This document shows, piece after piece, positions 1 through 6,587 of a stretch of 16,248 nt of DNA. Every line of letters starts with the position of its first letter. Within the stretch, counting starts at the first letter, position 1. The notes beneath the pieces are model-generated. The model saw nothing but the letters and a program-made list of their open reading frames with translations, searched no databases and was not told where the DNA came from. The position numbers and the translations under genes are program-made. The DNA comes from DATEAV01 sp964575425 (lineage in GTDB: Bacteria; Chloroflexota; Anaerolineae; Anaerolineales; E44-bin32), in assembly GCA_964575425.1 (NCBI GenBank), contig CAZNRD010000056.1, positions 1 through 16,248 on the forward strand, in the 5' to 3' direction.

Positions 1-95
1 TTCCCCAACTTGGCCCCGGCCGCTTGACTGTCTCATATGTACTGGACGAGTACAACCGCTTGGCAAGAACAGAGCCGTGGAGGATAATGCAGGCG

Positions 96-1400
96 ATGCG
101 CGTGGCAATGATTTCCTATCACACCTGCCCGTTGGCCACCCTGGGGGGCAAAGACACCGGCGGGATGAATGTCTATGTGCGCGATCTCGCCCGCGAGCTG
201 GGCCGGCGCGGGATCGGCGTCGACGTTTACACCCGCTCACAGGATGAGCACGTTCCGCACGTCCTTCATGACCTGGGCTACGGAAATCGCGTCGTGCACG
301 TGCGCGCCGAGCCCGAGACCCCGCTGCCCAAGGACGAGCTTTTCGCCCACTTGCCGCAGTTCACGGCCGGGGTGAAGGAGTTCGCACAGTCGAAGGGCAT
401 CCGCTACGACATCCTACACAGTCACTACTGGCTCTCCGGGCTCGCCGGGCTGGAGCTGCGGCGCGCCTGGCGCCGGCCTCTGGTCCACATGTTCCACACC
501 CTGGGCGAGATGAAGAACCGGGTTGCGCGCAGCCCTCAAGAGCACGAGCCGGACCGGCGCCTGGAGGCTGAGCGGCGGCTGCTGCGGGAGGCTGACCGCA
601 CCATCGCCGCCACGCAGGCGGAGGTGGCGCAGTTTCAGTGGCTCTACAAAGCGGACACGAAGAGGGTCGAGGTCATCCCGCCAGGGGTAGATACGGGCCG
701 GTTCTATCCGATCCCGATGGACGAGGCCAGGGAATTCGTGCGCGTCGGCTGCGGCGAGCGCATGCTCCTGTACGTCGGCCGCATCGAACCGCTCAAGGGG
801 ATCGACAGCCTGCTGGAGGCCATCGCCATCCTGCACCGCAGAGGCCACCTGGGCGAGCGTGCGGTGTGCCTGGCCGTCATCGGGGGAGACCCCGACGCCT
901 CGGCAGATCAGATGACTGCCGAGATGAGCCGCCTGCAGTCCCTGCGCGAGTCGCTGGGCATCCGCAGCCTGGTCACGTTCATTGGTCGCCGCGATCAGGA
1001 CACGCTGCCCTACTACTACTCCGCCGCCGAGGCGGTCGTTGTGCCCTCTCACTACGAGTCCTTCGGGCTGGTGGCGCTGGAAGCCATGGCCTGTGGCACG
1101 CCGGTGGTGGCCTCGGAGACGGGCGGCCTTGTCTACCTCGTGCGCGACGGGGAGACTGGATTTCATGTGCCGGTTGGCGATGCGCGGTCGCTTGCCGATC
1201 GGATCGGACGCCTGCTTGGCGATCCAGCGCTGCGAGAGCGAATGGGGCGGCAGGCAAGGGAGTACGCGCAGAACTATGCCTGGCCACTCATCGCTGGGCA
1301 GATCCTGGAAGTCTATGAGACGCTGATCGCAATGGCGGCCTATTGGGGCCACTATGAGGCCGACGCGTCGGATTCCGGCCGCGCGCCATCAGGCAGCTGA
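96..1400 (+). CDS. GT4-family glycosyltransferase (MshA / sucrose-phosphate-synthase-like)
   Basis: This is a retaining, GT-B fold glycosyltransferase of about 434 residues, expected in the cytoplasm, that moves a sugar from a nucleotide-sugar donor to an unknown acceptor. The N-terminal domain opens with a beta strand followed by GGKDTGGMNVYV, the glycine-rich loop typical of MshA and sucrose synthase relatives, and later has HSHYWLSGLAG. The C-terminal donor domain has PPGVDTGRF, GRIEPLKGID and the EX7E motif ESFGLVALE (about residues 321-329), then ACGTPVVAS. The frame is open to the window edge, with a TTG at 24 and ATGs at 87 and 96. I choose 96 because the family N-terminus is MRVAMISYH and GGAGG (79-83) is too close to 87. 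The TTG at 24 would add 24 non-conserved residues. Family assignment is firm; acceptor and pathway cannot be told. Confidence 0.9.
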   Translation: MRVAMISYHTCPLATLGGKDTGGMNVYVRDLARELGRRGIGVDVYTRSQDEHVPHVLHDLGYGNRVVHVRAEPETPLPKDELFAHLPQFTAGVKEFAQSKGIRYDILHSHYWLSGLAGLELRRAWRRPLVHMFHTLGEMKNRVARSPQEHEPDRRLEAERRLLREADRTIAATQAEVAQFQWLYKADTKRVEVIPPGVDTGRFYPIPMDEAREFVRVGCGERMLLYVGRIEPLKGIDSLLEAIAILHRRGHLGERAVCLAVIGGDPDASADQMTAEMSRLQSLRESLGIRSLVTFIGRRDQDTLPYYYSAAEAVVVPSHYESFGLVALEAMACGTPVVASETGGLVYLVRDGETGFHVPVGDARSLADRIGRLLGDPALRERMGRQAREYAQNYAWPLIAGQILEVYETLIAMAAYWGHYEADASDSGRAPSGS

Positions 1401-1434
1401 AAGCATCCGCTCATCGGCGCATAACCACAGGCAG

Positions 1435-1757
1435 ATGGTGGCTGGTGGCGTCGACGTGTCTCAGCGCCAGATGGTGCGCGAGAGGGAGGACCTTGAGCAG
1501 ATGCTGGCGGTCGGAGGCGCGATCGAGGCACATGTCGATGCGGGCTGGGGATCACGGGGCATGGCTGCGAAGCGCCTGCTGTGGCCGCCGCCCTGCAGCG
1601 CTTCCACGCCGACACCGTGATGCCCCGGCTTCACTTCGTGAGGCGGATGGCCGCGGGGTTTCGAGCGATGGCTCAGCGAGGGCTGGGGTCGACGCCGGAA
1701 CTGGGGGCTCTCATCGCGGACGCGCAGCGGTTCCAGCCGCTCTTTCCCTCGTCCTGA
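1435..1757 (+). pseudogene. Unrecognised ~107-aa protein, open only after one -1 frameshift
   Basis: From the ATG at 1435 one frame reads MVAGGVDVSQRQMVRERE and onward to MAAKRLL near 1581. It then turns into an implausible Trp/Pro/Cys/Ser run and stops at 1620. In another frame, starting at 1581 (GTG GCC GCC GCC CTG), the text reads VAAALQRFHADTVMPRLHF and continues smoothly to FPSS and TGA at 1755-1757. Both segments have high G/C at third codon positions, and the two peptides join into one helix-rich sequence if one G is restored around CTGCTGTGGCC (1576-1586). This suggests a frameshifted gene, a sequencing error, or less likely programmed frameshifting. It starts 35 bases after the glycosyltransferase stop on the same strand. 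No good Shine-Dalgarno is visible. I do not recognise the family. Confidence 0.4.
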
Positions 1758-1829
1758 GAGAAAGCATCCCAAGGCAGCACTAGCCGACGCCTGAAGCGTC
1801 TGAGCCGGCGGTTCAGGGGATCCGCTGCC

Positions 1830-2837
1830 TCAAGGGCACAGGGTCAGCGCCCCGGCGGCGTCGATGGCCGGTCGGGCGCGGGCACGGGCTTCGACCGTGC
1901 CGGTGGCCTGGACGCACATCCCCGGTCGGAAGTCGGTGTACGTGGTGGTGCGGTCGATGAAGATGAAAGCGCCCGGCTCCTCGCTGAAGATGACCACATA
2001 GGGGAGCTCGTCGGTGGAGTAGCGGCGCAAGATGACGCCGTAGACACAGAGGGTCTGGCCCACATGATCGAGGGTGATTTCGCTCCACAGCCGGCAGGCG
2101 GGCTCGGGAGTGGGGGAGGGGGTCAGGTCGAGGAGGTCAGCGAGCGTTGTGGTGGGCGCGGCCGAGGTCCCAGGGCGTGGGGATGGCGGCGTGGCCGTGG
2201 CAGAGAGGGCGGGAGCGAGGGGACGACCGAGCACGGCGACCATGCCGGCCAAGTCGATGCCGGCAGAGCGGACGGCGAGTACGGTGCCGGCAACGATCGC
2301 ACCCACGAGGAGCAGCAGGAGAAGCGGCCGAGCAAGCGGCGAGCGCCTGGTGGGGATCCTGCTGAGCGGGGTAGTCTCTGGTGAGACTCGGGCGGGTTCG
2401 ATGAACAGGCCGCTTCGAGGCAGCAGGGGGCCCTCTTCCTCGGGCCGGGAGGTGGACGGTGGAGCTGTGCGCGGCGGTGTGGGCGGCGCCTTGCTGCTCT
2501 TCGAAACCAAGCGGCCCAGGATGCTCGAGCGGCCTCCGGGAGTCAAGGGGATTTCGGCGGCGGGCGGCGGCTCGATCCCTTGTCTGAGTGGGGGGACGCG
2601 GCGCAGGCGAGGCTCGGATGCTGCCGGTTGGGGTCCGACCCGGCGCGCAGCAGCGCCGGGGGTCAGATCCCTGTCGCAGAAGGGGCACAGCGCAGCGCCC
2701 CGCTCGATCCACTCGGCGCAGTGAGGGCAGCGCTTCTTGCCAGCGAGGGCGTCGTTGGGGGGGAGGTCGTGGTGGCAGTAGCGGCAGTAGACGGCTTCGT
2801 CCTGGATTTGCTGAGCGCAATAATCGCAGACGCGCAT
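1830..2837 (-). CDS. Double zinc-ribbon, single-pass membrane protein with extracytoplasmic beta domain
   Basis: The 335-residue protein begins with two tandem CxxC...CxxC zinc ribbons (C4/C7/C18/C21 and C37/C40/C51/C54). A Pro/Ser/Arg-rich linker (about 60-165) follows, then one membrane helix (about 171-189, ARPLLLLLLVGAIVAG), a Pro/Thr-rich spacer, and a C-terminal domain (about 248-335) of alternating beta-like segments (TLCVYGVILRR, YVVIFSE, AFIFIDRTTTYTDF). The last part resembles an OB-fold-like domain, but that is inference. The ribbons should lie in the cytoplasm and the C-terminal domain outside. A GTG at 2846 is possible, but GGGAG (2848-2852) lies 10 nt before the ATG at 2837 and only 1 nt before the GTG, so the ATG is preferred. 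It is divergent from the LCP gene. The function is unknown; zinc-ribbon plus membrane proteins are common accessory envelope proteins. Confidence 0.8.
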   Translation of the reverse strand: MRVCDYCAQQIQDEAVYCRYCHHDLPPNDALAGKKRCPHCAEWIERGAALCPFCDRDLTPGAAARRVGPQPAASEPRLRRVPPLRQGIEPPPAAEIPLTPGGRSSILGRLVSKSSKAPPTPPRTAPPSTSRPEEEGPLLPRSGLFIEPARVSPETTPLSRIPTRRSPLARPLLLLLLVGAIVAGTVLAVRSAGIDLAGMVAVLGRPLAPALSATATPPSPRPGTSAAPTTTLADLLDLTPSPTPEPACRLWSEITLDHVGQTLCVYGVILRRYSTDELPYVVIFSEEPGAFIFIDRTTTYTDFRPGMCVQATGTVEARARARPAIDAAGALTLCP

Positions 2838-3068
2838 CGAGTGCACGCTCCCGAGCGCCGGTTCCTGACCAGACTCTACCCGAATGCCGGGTTCACCGCC
2901 AGAGGGCCGAAGGTCCAGCGGCTAGGGCAAGGGGTGTCGATCGCGCAGGGGGCAGGCGAAGTTTCCACGAAGTATGAAAGGCGCCGATGTGGAATGGGAG
3001 CATTGGCCGGAGACTTGCGGGGAAGTGGAGGCGGAGGCCGCACTGCGCATAGCCAAGACGAGTTCCTA

Positions 3069-3097
3069 CTGACACCGGGACCGGTCACTGGTGTCAG
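3069..3097. repeat. Inverted repeat CTGACACC / GGTGTCAG with inner palindrome
   Basis: Perfect 8-bp arms lie at 3069-3076 and 3090-3097, with a 13-base loop that itself contains the palindrome GACCGGTC (3079-3086). It sits about 50 bp upstream of the TATAAT box of the LCP gene. It could be an operator, a REP-type palindrome or a folded RNA element; there is no T run, so a terminator is unlikely. Only the symmetry is seen directly. Confidence 0.55.
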
Positions 3098-3143
3098 GGT
3101 CCGCCCCGGCTCACGCTGAAGGGAGCAGTGGCGGCACCAGGGG

Positions 3144-3149
3144 TATAAT
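3144..3149 (+). promoter_or_regulatory. -10 element TATAAT before the LCP gene
   Basis: A consensus TATAAT ends 8 bases before the GTG at 3158, so transcription would begin at about 3156-3158, essentially at the start codon. No recognisable -35 lies 16-18 bases upstream. The same GGGTATAAT context occurs before the tRNA-Arg gene. Confidence 0.55.
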
Positions 3150-3157
3150 TCCCACTC

Positions 3158-4366
3158 GTGCCAGAAAGCGAACATGTAGGCGAGAAGTTTGGAGAGGATG
3201 CAGACCGCACGCAGCCGCACACGGCCTTGCGGCGGACGGGTCGCGCGGCCGTGCCGACGCCTCCGCCTTCAGCAGGGCAGCACGGCCAGCCTAGGGATGG
3301 TTTCGTGCGAGCTGCTCTAGTGGCTGGCTTCCTGGTCGCCAATCTGGTCTTCGGCGTTGCCGTCCACCTTATCGTCCGCGATCTCACGGCCGCCTGGACC
3401 GGCATGGGGATCACGCCCTTTCGATTTCGTGGCGCCGCCGCGACACGGCTCCCTGGCGGGGAACCGGCGGGGACGGAGCCCCCATCCCTGCCAGCGGTCG
3501 AGCCTGAGCCATGGAGCGGCTACGAGCGTGTCACCGTTCTGATCATGGGCCTTGACGAGCGGGATCTCGTGGTGCGCCAGGGCCCGGGCCGCACCGACTC
3601 CATGATGGTCGTATCCTACGACCCGCTCACACGGCAGGGCTCGATGCTCTCAATCCCGCGAGACCTGTACGTGGAAATCCCTGGATTCGGTCACGACCGC
3701 ATCAACACCGCGTACCCGAGGGGAGAGGCCAGCCGATTGCCTGGCGGCGGCCCGGCCCTGGCGATGCGGACGGTCGAGAGCGTTATCGGCGTCCCGATCC
3801 AGTACTACATGATCATCCAGTTCTCTGCCTTCGAGCGCATGGTTGATGAGATCGGGGGCATTGACGTCCTTGTGCCCGAGCGCATCAAGATTTCGCCCAT
3901 CGGCCGCCAGAGCCTGTGGCTCGAGGCCAAGGCCTATCACCTGGACGGTGCCGAGGCCCTCGCCTACGCTCGCGCCCGCAGCGGTCCCCAGGGCGATTTC
4001 GCCCGCGCCCGACGCCAGCAGCAGGTCGCCCTGGCCATACTCGACCGCCTGCTCAGCATTGATGTCATCCCCAGGCTCTTCGCGCGGGCACCGGCGCTCT
4101 ACCAGCAGCTCTCGAGCGGCGTCCAGACCAACCTGTCACTGGATCAGATGGTGTCCCTCGCGTGGACGGCCTATCAAATCCCCCGGGACAGCATCCATTC
4201 GGGCGTGATCGCTCCGCCGAACATGGTCGGCTTCCACACGCTGCCCAACAACGCCAACGTCCTGCGGCCAGTTCCGGACCAGATCCGGCTGCTGCGGGAC
4301 CAACTCTTCGTCGACACCAGCGCCCTGGCCCCAAGCATCGACTCCCTGGTCCCCACCACGCCCTGA
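3158..4366 (+). CDS. LytR-CpsA-Psr (LCP) family cell-wall glycopolymer transferase
   Basis: LCP proteins are membrane-anchored phosphotransferases that move lipid-linked glycopolymers onto the cell wall; some members act in pyrophosphate-lipid processing. The 402-residue product has a polar N-terminus, one membrane helix (about 48-72, AALVAGFLVANLVFGVAV), and then the external LCP domain. Visible motifs are VLIMGLDER (about 127-135), GRTDSMMVVSYDP (Asp147), SIPRDLYVEIPG (Arg168), DRINTAY (Arg181) and the later ALAYARARSG...DFARARRQQQV stretch, all typical of the family. The GTG start at 3158 lies directly behind a TATAAT box, with no Shine-Dalgarno, so the mRNA may be leaderless; no good internal start precedes the membrane helix. 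The next gene follows after 18 bases and is probably in the same transcript. Confidence 0.92.
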   Translation: MPESEHVGEKFGEDADRTQPHTALRRTGRAAVPTPPPSAGQHGQPRDGFVRAALVAGFLVANLVFGVAVHLIVRDLTAAWTGMGITPFRFRGAAATRLPGGEPAGTEPPSLPAVEPEPWSGYERVTVLIMGLDERDLVVRQGPGRTDSMMVVSYDPLTRQGSMLSIPRDLYVEIPGFGHDRINTAYPRGEASRLPGGGPALAMRTVESVIGVPIQYYMIIQFSAFERMVDEIGGIDVLVPERIKISPIGRQSLWLEAKAYHLDGAEALAYARARSGPQGDFARARRQQQVALAILDRLLSIDVIPRLFARAPALYQQLSSGVQTNLSLDQMVSLAWTAYQIPRDSIHSGVIAPPNMVGFHTLPNNANVLRPVPDQIRLLRDQLFVDTSALAPSIDSLVPTTP

Positions 4367-4384
4367 CCGACACGAAAGGAAACC

Positions 4385-5428
4385 TTGGAGACCCAGCCCG
4401 TCCGCCGCTCAGCCGCCACAAGCCCTTCAGGGCGCTCCTGGCTTTGGATTCTGGCCATCCCGCTGTCGTTGGTCCTGGTGGGCGCAGCAGCGGCCCTGAC
4501 GGGCTTCCAGGCGGGCCGGGGTGAGATCGCCCAGCGCGCTACGCGGGATACGGGGGCAGCCATCCAGGAGCAATTCGATCTCGGGGTGCAGGACCTGCTG
4601 GAAGCACGCTACGAATTGGCCCGCCAGCGCTTCGAGTACATTCTCTCGCTTGACCCGAACTACCCGGGGGCGGCGGAGCTGCTGGCCGAAGCCCTCAACG
4701 CTCTCAACGTCCCCACCTCCACACCAAGCCCCACGCCCGTCCCGGCCACCCCAACGGCCACCCTGGACCTGAGCTCACTCGACGGCCTGCTCGCCCAGGC
4801 CCAGGCGGCTTTCGCGGCGGGCGACTGGTCGCGGACGCTCCACGCGCTGCTCGCGATGCGAGCCCAAGACCCGGCCTACAGGCTCTCCGAAGTCAACGCT
4901 CTGATGGCGGGGACGCTGCGCAATCGGGGAGTGCAGAAGATCCTGCAGGGCTTCCTCGAGCCAGGCCTCTATGATCTAGCACTCGCCGAGCGCTTCGGGC
5001 CCCTCGATGCCCAGGCCGCCTCTTGGCGCCGAACTGCCCAGTTCTATCTGGTTGCCAACTCGTACTTTGGCCTCGATTGGCCCCGAGCAGCCGACTACTT
5101 CGCCCAGTTGTGTGCAGGGGGGACCTGGGACTCATGCCGCAAGTACGCGGTCGCTGCCATGAACTACGGACACCTGCTCCTGGCGACCGAGGACGTCTGC
5201 GGAGCAGTTGTCCAATACCAGGCGTCGCTGAACCTTCAGCTGAACCCCGCTCTGGGACCGACGGCAACGTTCGCTGCTGAGTGCTGCCTGACCGCCACGG
5301 CCCCTTCGCCCACCCCAACCTCCACACCCTCCACCGCCACACCAAGCGCCACCCCAACCTTGCCTCTGTCTCCCACGGACACTCCAACTCCCACCGAGAG
5401 CTCAACCCCGACACCAACACCAGGCTAG
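4385..5428 (+). CDS. TPR-like membrane-anchored protein with Thr/Pro-rich stalks
   Basis: The 347-residue protein has a short basic N-terminus, one membrane helix (about 19-41, WLWILAIPLSLVLVGAAAAL), and helical repeat segments that look like tetratricopeptide units (about 62-105, ending in LSLDPNYPGAAELLAEALN; about 133-165, FAAGDWSRTLHALLAMR). A Pro/Thr linker (109-126) separates the first two, and there is more helical sequence to about 300. The C-terminus (about 303-347) is a Ser/Thr/Pro repeat of TPTP type, as in surface stalks. The start is TTG at 4385, with AAAGGA (4375-4380) 4 nt upstream. It is the second gene after the LCP gene (18-base gap) and is followed by a strong terminator. 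A role in envelope assembly with the LCP protein is inference from position. Confidence 0.8.
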   Translation: METQPVRRSAATSPSGRSWLWILAIPLSLVLVGAAAALTGFQAGRGEIAQRATRDTGAAIQEQFDLGVQDLLEARYELARQRFEYILSLDPNYPGAAELLAEALNALNVPTSTPSPTPVPATPTATLDLSSLDGLLAQAQAAFAAGDWSRTLHALLAMRAQDPAYRLSEVNALMAGTLRNRGVQKILQGFLEPGLYDLALAERFGPLDAQAASWRRTAQFYLVANSYFGLDWPRAADYFAQLCAGGTWDSCRKYAVAAMNYGHLLLATEDVCGAVVQYQASLNLQLNPALGPTATFAAECCLTATAPSPTPTSTPSTATPSATPTLPLSPTDTPTPTESSTPTPTPG

Positions 5429-5576
5429 CAACTCTGGACGAGACGACCGAACAGAGGGCGCGCGGTAGTGGTGGCTTACATCGCTCTGCGGGTTGTTCGC
5501 GGCTTGATCGTGGCCCAAAACAGGCTAGCCCTCGCAAGCCCGGAGTGCTCATCTCACGCAAGCCCGCGGAAATATC

Positions 5577-5611
5577 GAAGGGGCCGGGAGCTCTTGCTGC
5601 CCGGCCCCTTC
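5577..5611 (+). terminator. Rho-independent terminator
   Basis: A perfect 12-bp GC-rich stem (GAAGGGGCCGGG at 5577-5588 pairing with 5600-5611) with an 11-base loop is followed by a T-rich stretch (TTGCTTCGTTTCT). It closes the LCP/TPR transcript about 150 bases after the stop and lies between convergent genes, so it may also stop minus-strand transcription. Confidence 0.75.
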
Positions 5612-5660
5612 TTGCTTCGTTTCTGGTGCGAGGTGCGCCGGCAGGGTTCGCCACCGGCGC

Positions 5661-6254
5661 TCATGGTTTCCAGACTTGCCACACCTTGCCCACGAGGTCG
5701 GGCCCCGGTTTGAGCGTCTTCTGCCCAGGCTGCCAGCCCGATGGGGTAACCTCGCCGGTCTTGGCCACATGCTGGAAGGCTCTCAGCTGCCGAAGGAGTT
5801 CCTCGGGGTTGCGGCCCACTTCGGGGGTCAGGACTTCCATCGCGCGAATGACGAATTCGGGATCGATGATGAAGCGGCCGCGGATGTCGACCCCGGCTGC
5901 CTCGTCGTACACGCCGTAGACTGCTCCCACCTTGCCTCCTGCATCCGACAGCATGGGGAAGGGGACACCGCCGTCGAGCATCTTCGCGAGCTCCTCTTCC
6001 TGCCAGATCTTGTGCACGAAGCGGCTGTCGGTGCTCATGGCGAGGACTTCGCAGCCAAGGCTCTGGAACTGAGGATAGAGGGCGGCGACCGCCGCCAGTT
6101 CAGTCGGTCAAACGAAGGTGAAGTCCCCGGGGTAGAAGCACAGGACAATCCATTTCCCCCGGTAGTCTGAGAGCTTGACGGGCGAGAACCCCTTCCCCTT
6201 GATGTAGGCGTTGACCTCGAAATCCGGTGCAGCGCCTCCCACGCGAGCAAGCAT
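5661..6254 (-). CDS. prxU: Selenocysteine-containing peroxiredoxin (AhpC/Prx1 class), TGA read as Sec49
   Basis: Peroxiredoxins reduce hydrogen peroxide and organic peroxides through a peroxidatic Cys or Sec. The start ATG (6252-6254) follows AAAGGAGGTG with ideal spacing and gives MLARVGGAAPDFEVNAY. The peroxidatic motif reads FYPGDFTFV-[TGA]-PTE: the TGA at 6108-6110 sits exactly at the conserved Cys of PxxxTxxC. The frame continues without other breaks (LAAVAALYPQFQSLGC, MSTDSRFVHK, GRFIIDPE) to the stop at 5661, about 197 residues in all, the normal family length. A SECIS-like hairpin lies 11 nt behind the TGA. The resolving-Cys motif GEVCP is here GEVTPSGW (Thr170), so the enzyme would act as a 1-Sec type or use another thiol; remaining Cys are 39 and 68. 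A point mutation or sequencing error is the alternative. A standard caller would split the gene in two. Confidence 0.88.
6081..6096 (-). promoter_or_regulatory. Bacterial SECIS-like hairpin
   Basis: On the mRNA strand, GGCGGC-GGUC-GCCGCC forms a perfect 6-bp stem with a GGUC tetraloop, 11 nt after the UGA (6097-6107 between them). From memory, the E. coli fdhF SECIS has its minimal hairpin at the same spacing and a GGUCU loop bound by SelB. An outer ACUGA/UCAGU pairing could extend it. The sequence also codes for LAAVAAL, so some GC pairing may be chance. Confidence 0.8.
6108..6110 (-). other. In-frame TGA at the peroxidatic position (selenocysteine codon)
   Basis: The TGA is codon 49 of the peroxiredoxin and falls between TFV and PTE, where the family has its catalytic Cys. 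Frames on both sides are the same (distances are multiples of three), so this is a codon replacement and not a frameshift. Confidence 0.87.
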
Positions 6255-6488
6255 CCTGGGCACCTCCTTTGCCGGCCCTCCGGCAGAAACTGCTTCCGGC
6301 TTTGGCGATTCGACAATCGGACCACGGGCCGGTTTCACGCATCCTTCCTTCTCTGGCGTAGACCTCTCCTTCCGGCACTTCGCCGGGACCAGGCTCTGCC
6401 CTCGGACGATGCTCTGTCGCTGGCGGCCAGGCAAAGGGCCTGCCAGGGCTCGTCTTGTCGGAGCGAGCGGCGCCAAGATGTCGTCAAA

Positions 6489-6508
6489 CGCGGGCAGCAC
6501 TCCCCGCG
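6489..6508 (-). terminator. Possible terminator behind tRNA-Arg
   Basis: On the minus strand CGCGGG (6508-6503) pairs with CCCGCG (6494-6489) across an 8-base loop, followed by TTTGACG. It begins 6 bases after the tRNA 3' end. The T run is only three long, so the call is tentative; if real, the peroxiredoxin has its own promoter between 6255 and 6488, where I see no good -10/-35 pair. Confidence 0.4.
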
Positions 6509-6514
6509 AAACAG

Positions 6515-6587
6515 CGCCCCCGGCGCGACTCGAACGCGCAGCCTACTGATTCGAAGTCAGGCGCTCTATCCGTTGAGCTACGGGGGC
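6515..6587 (-). tRNA. tRNA-Arg (anticodon TCG)
   Basis: The minus strand folds as a full cloverleaf of 73 nt. The acceptor is GCCCCCG/CGGGGGC with discriminator G, the D stem GCTC/GAGC, the anticodon loop CTTCGAA (anticodon TCG, reading CGA/CGN Arg codons), the variable loop AGGCT, and the T arm GCGCG-TTCGAGT-CGCGC. The only flaw is a C-U pair at 27-43. CCA is not encoded. A TATAAT on the minus strand (6598-6603) lies just upstream. Confidence 0.95.

Larger units (their letters stand above)
2838..3157. other. Divergent intergenic region (320 bp)
   Basis: No convincing gene is seen between the zinc-ribbon gene (-) and the LCP gene (+). It holds the Shine-Dalgarno of the zinc-ribbon gene (2848-2852), a weak minus-strand -10 candidate TAGAGT (2873-2878) with a poor -35, the inverted repeat at 3069-3097, and the TATAAT of the LCP promoter at 3144-3149. 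Open frames crossing this stretch lack ribosome binding sites and protein-like composition. Confidence 0.6.

Noticed and set aside
414..1352. Long minus-strand frame opposite the glycosyltransferase
   Set aside because: It is a mirror of a well-supported gene in GC-rich DNA, with no motifs or ribosome binding site.
4729..4765. Pro/Thr codon runs in the TPR gene as tandem DNA repeats
   Set aside because: They are codon-level repeats of a TPTP-type linker within a coding region, not an independent repeat element.
5421..5529. CAGGCTAGC repeated exactly 100 bp apart (5421-5429, 5521-5529) and CGCAAGCCCG repeated at 5533 and 5557
   Set aside because: Short matches without array structure; likely chance or slight local duplication, not a CRISPR or att site.
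5661..6500. Peroxiredoxin as a pseudogene split into two fragments
   Set aside because: The break is a single TGA at the catalytic codon in an unbroken frame with a SECIS-like hairpin behind it; selenocysteine explains it better than decay.
6515..6587. tRNA-Arg as an integration site of a mobile element
   Set aside because: No duplicate of the tRNA 3' end and no integrase gene were found in the window.
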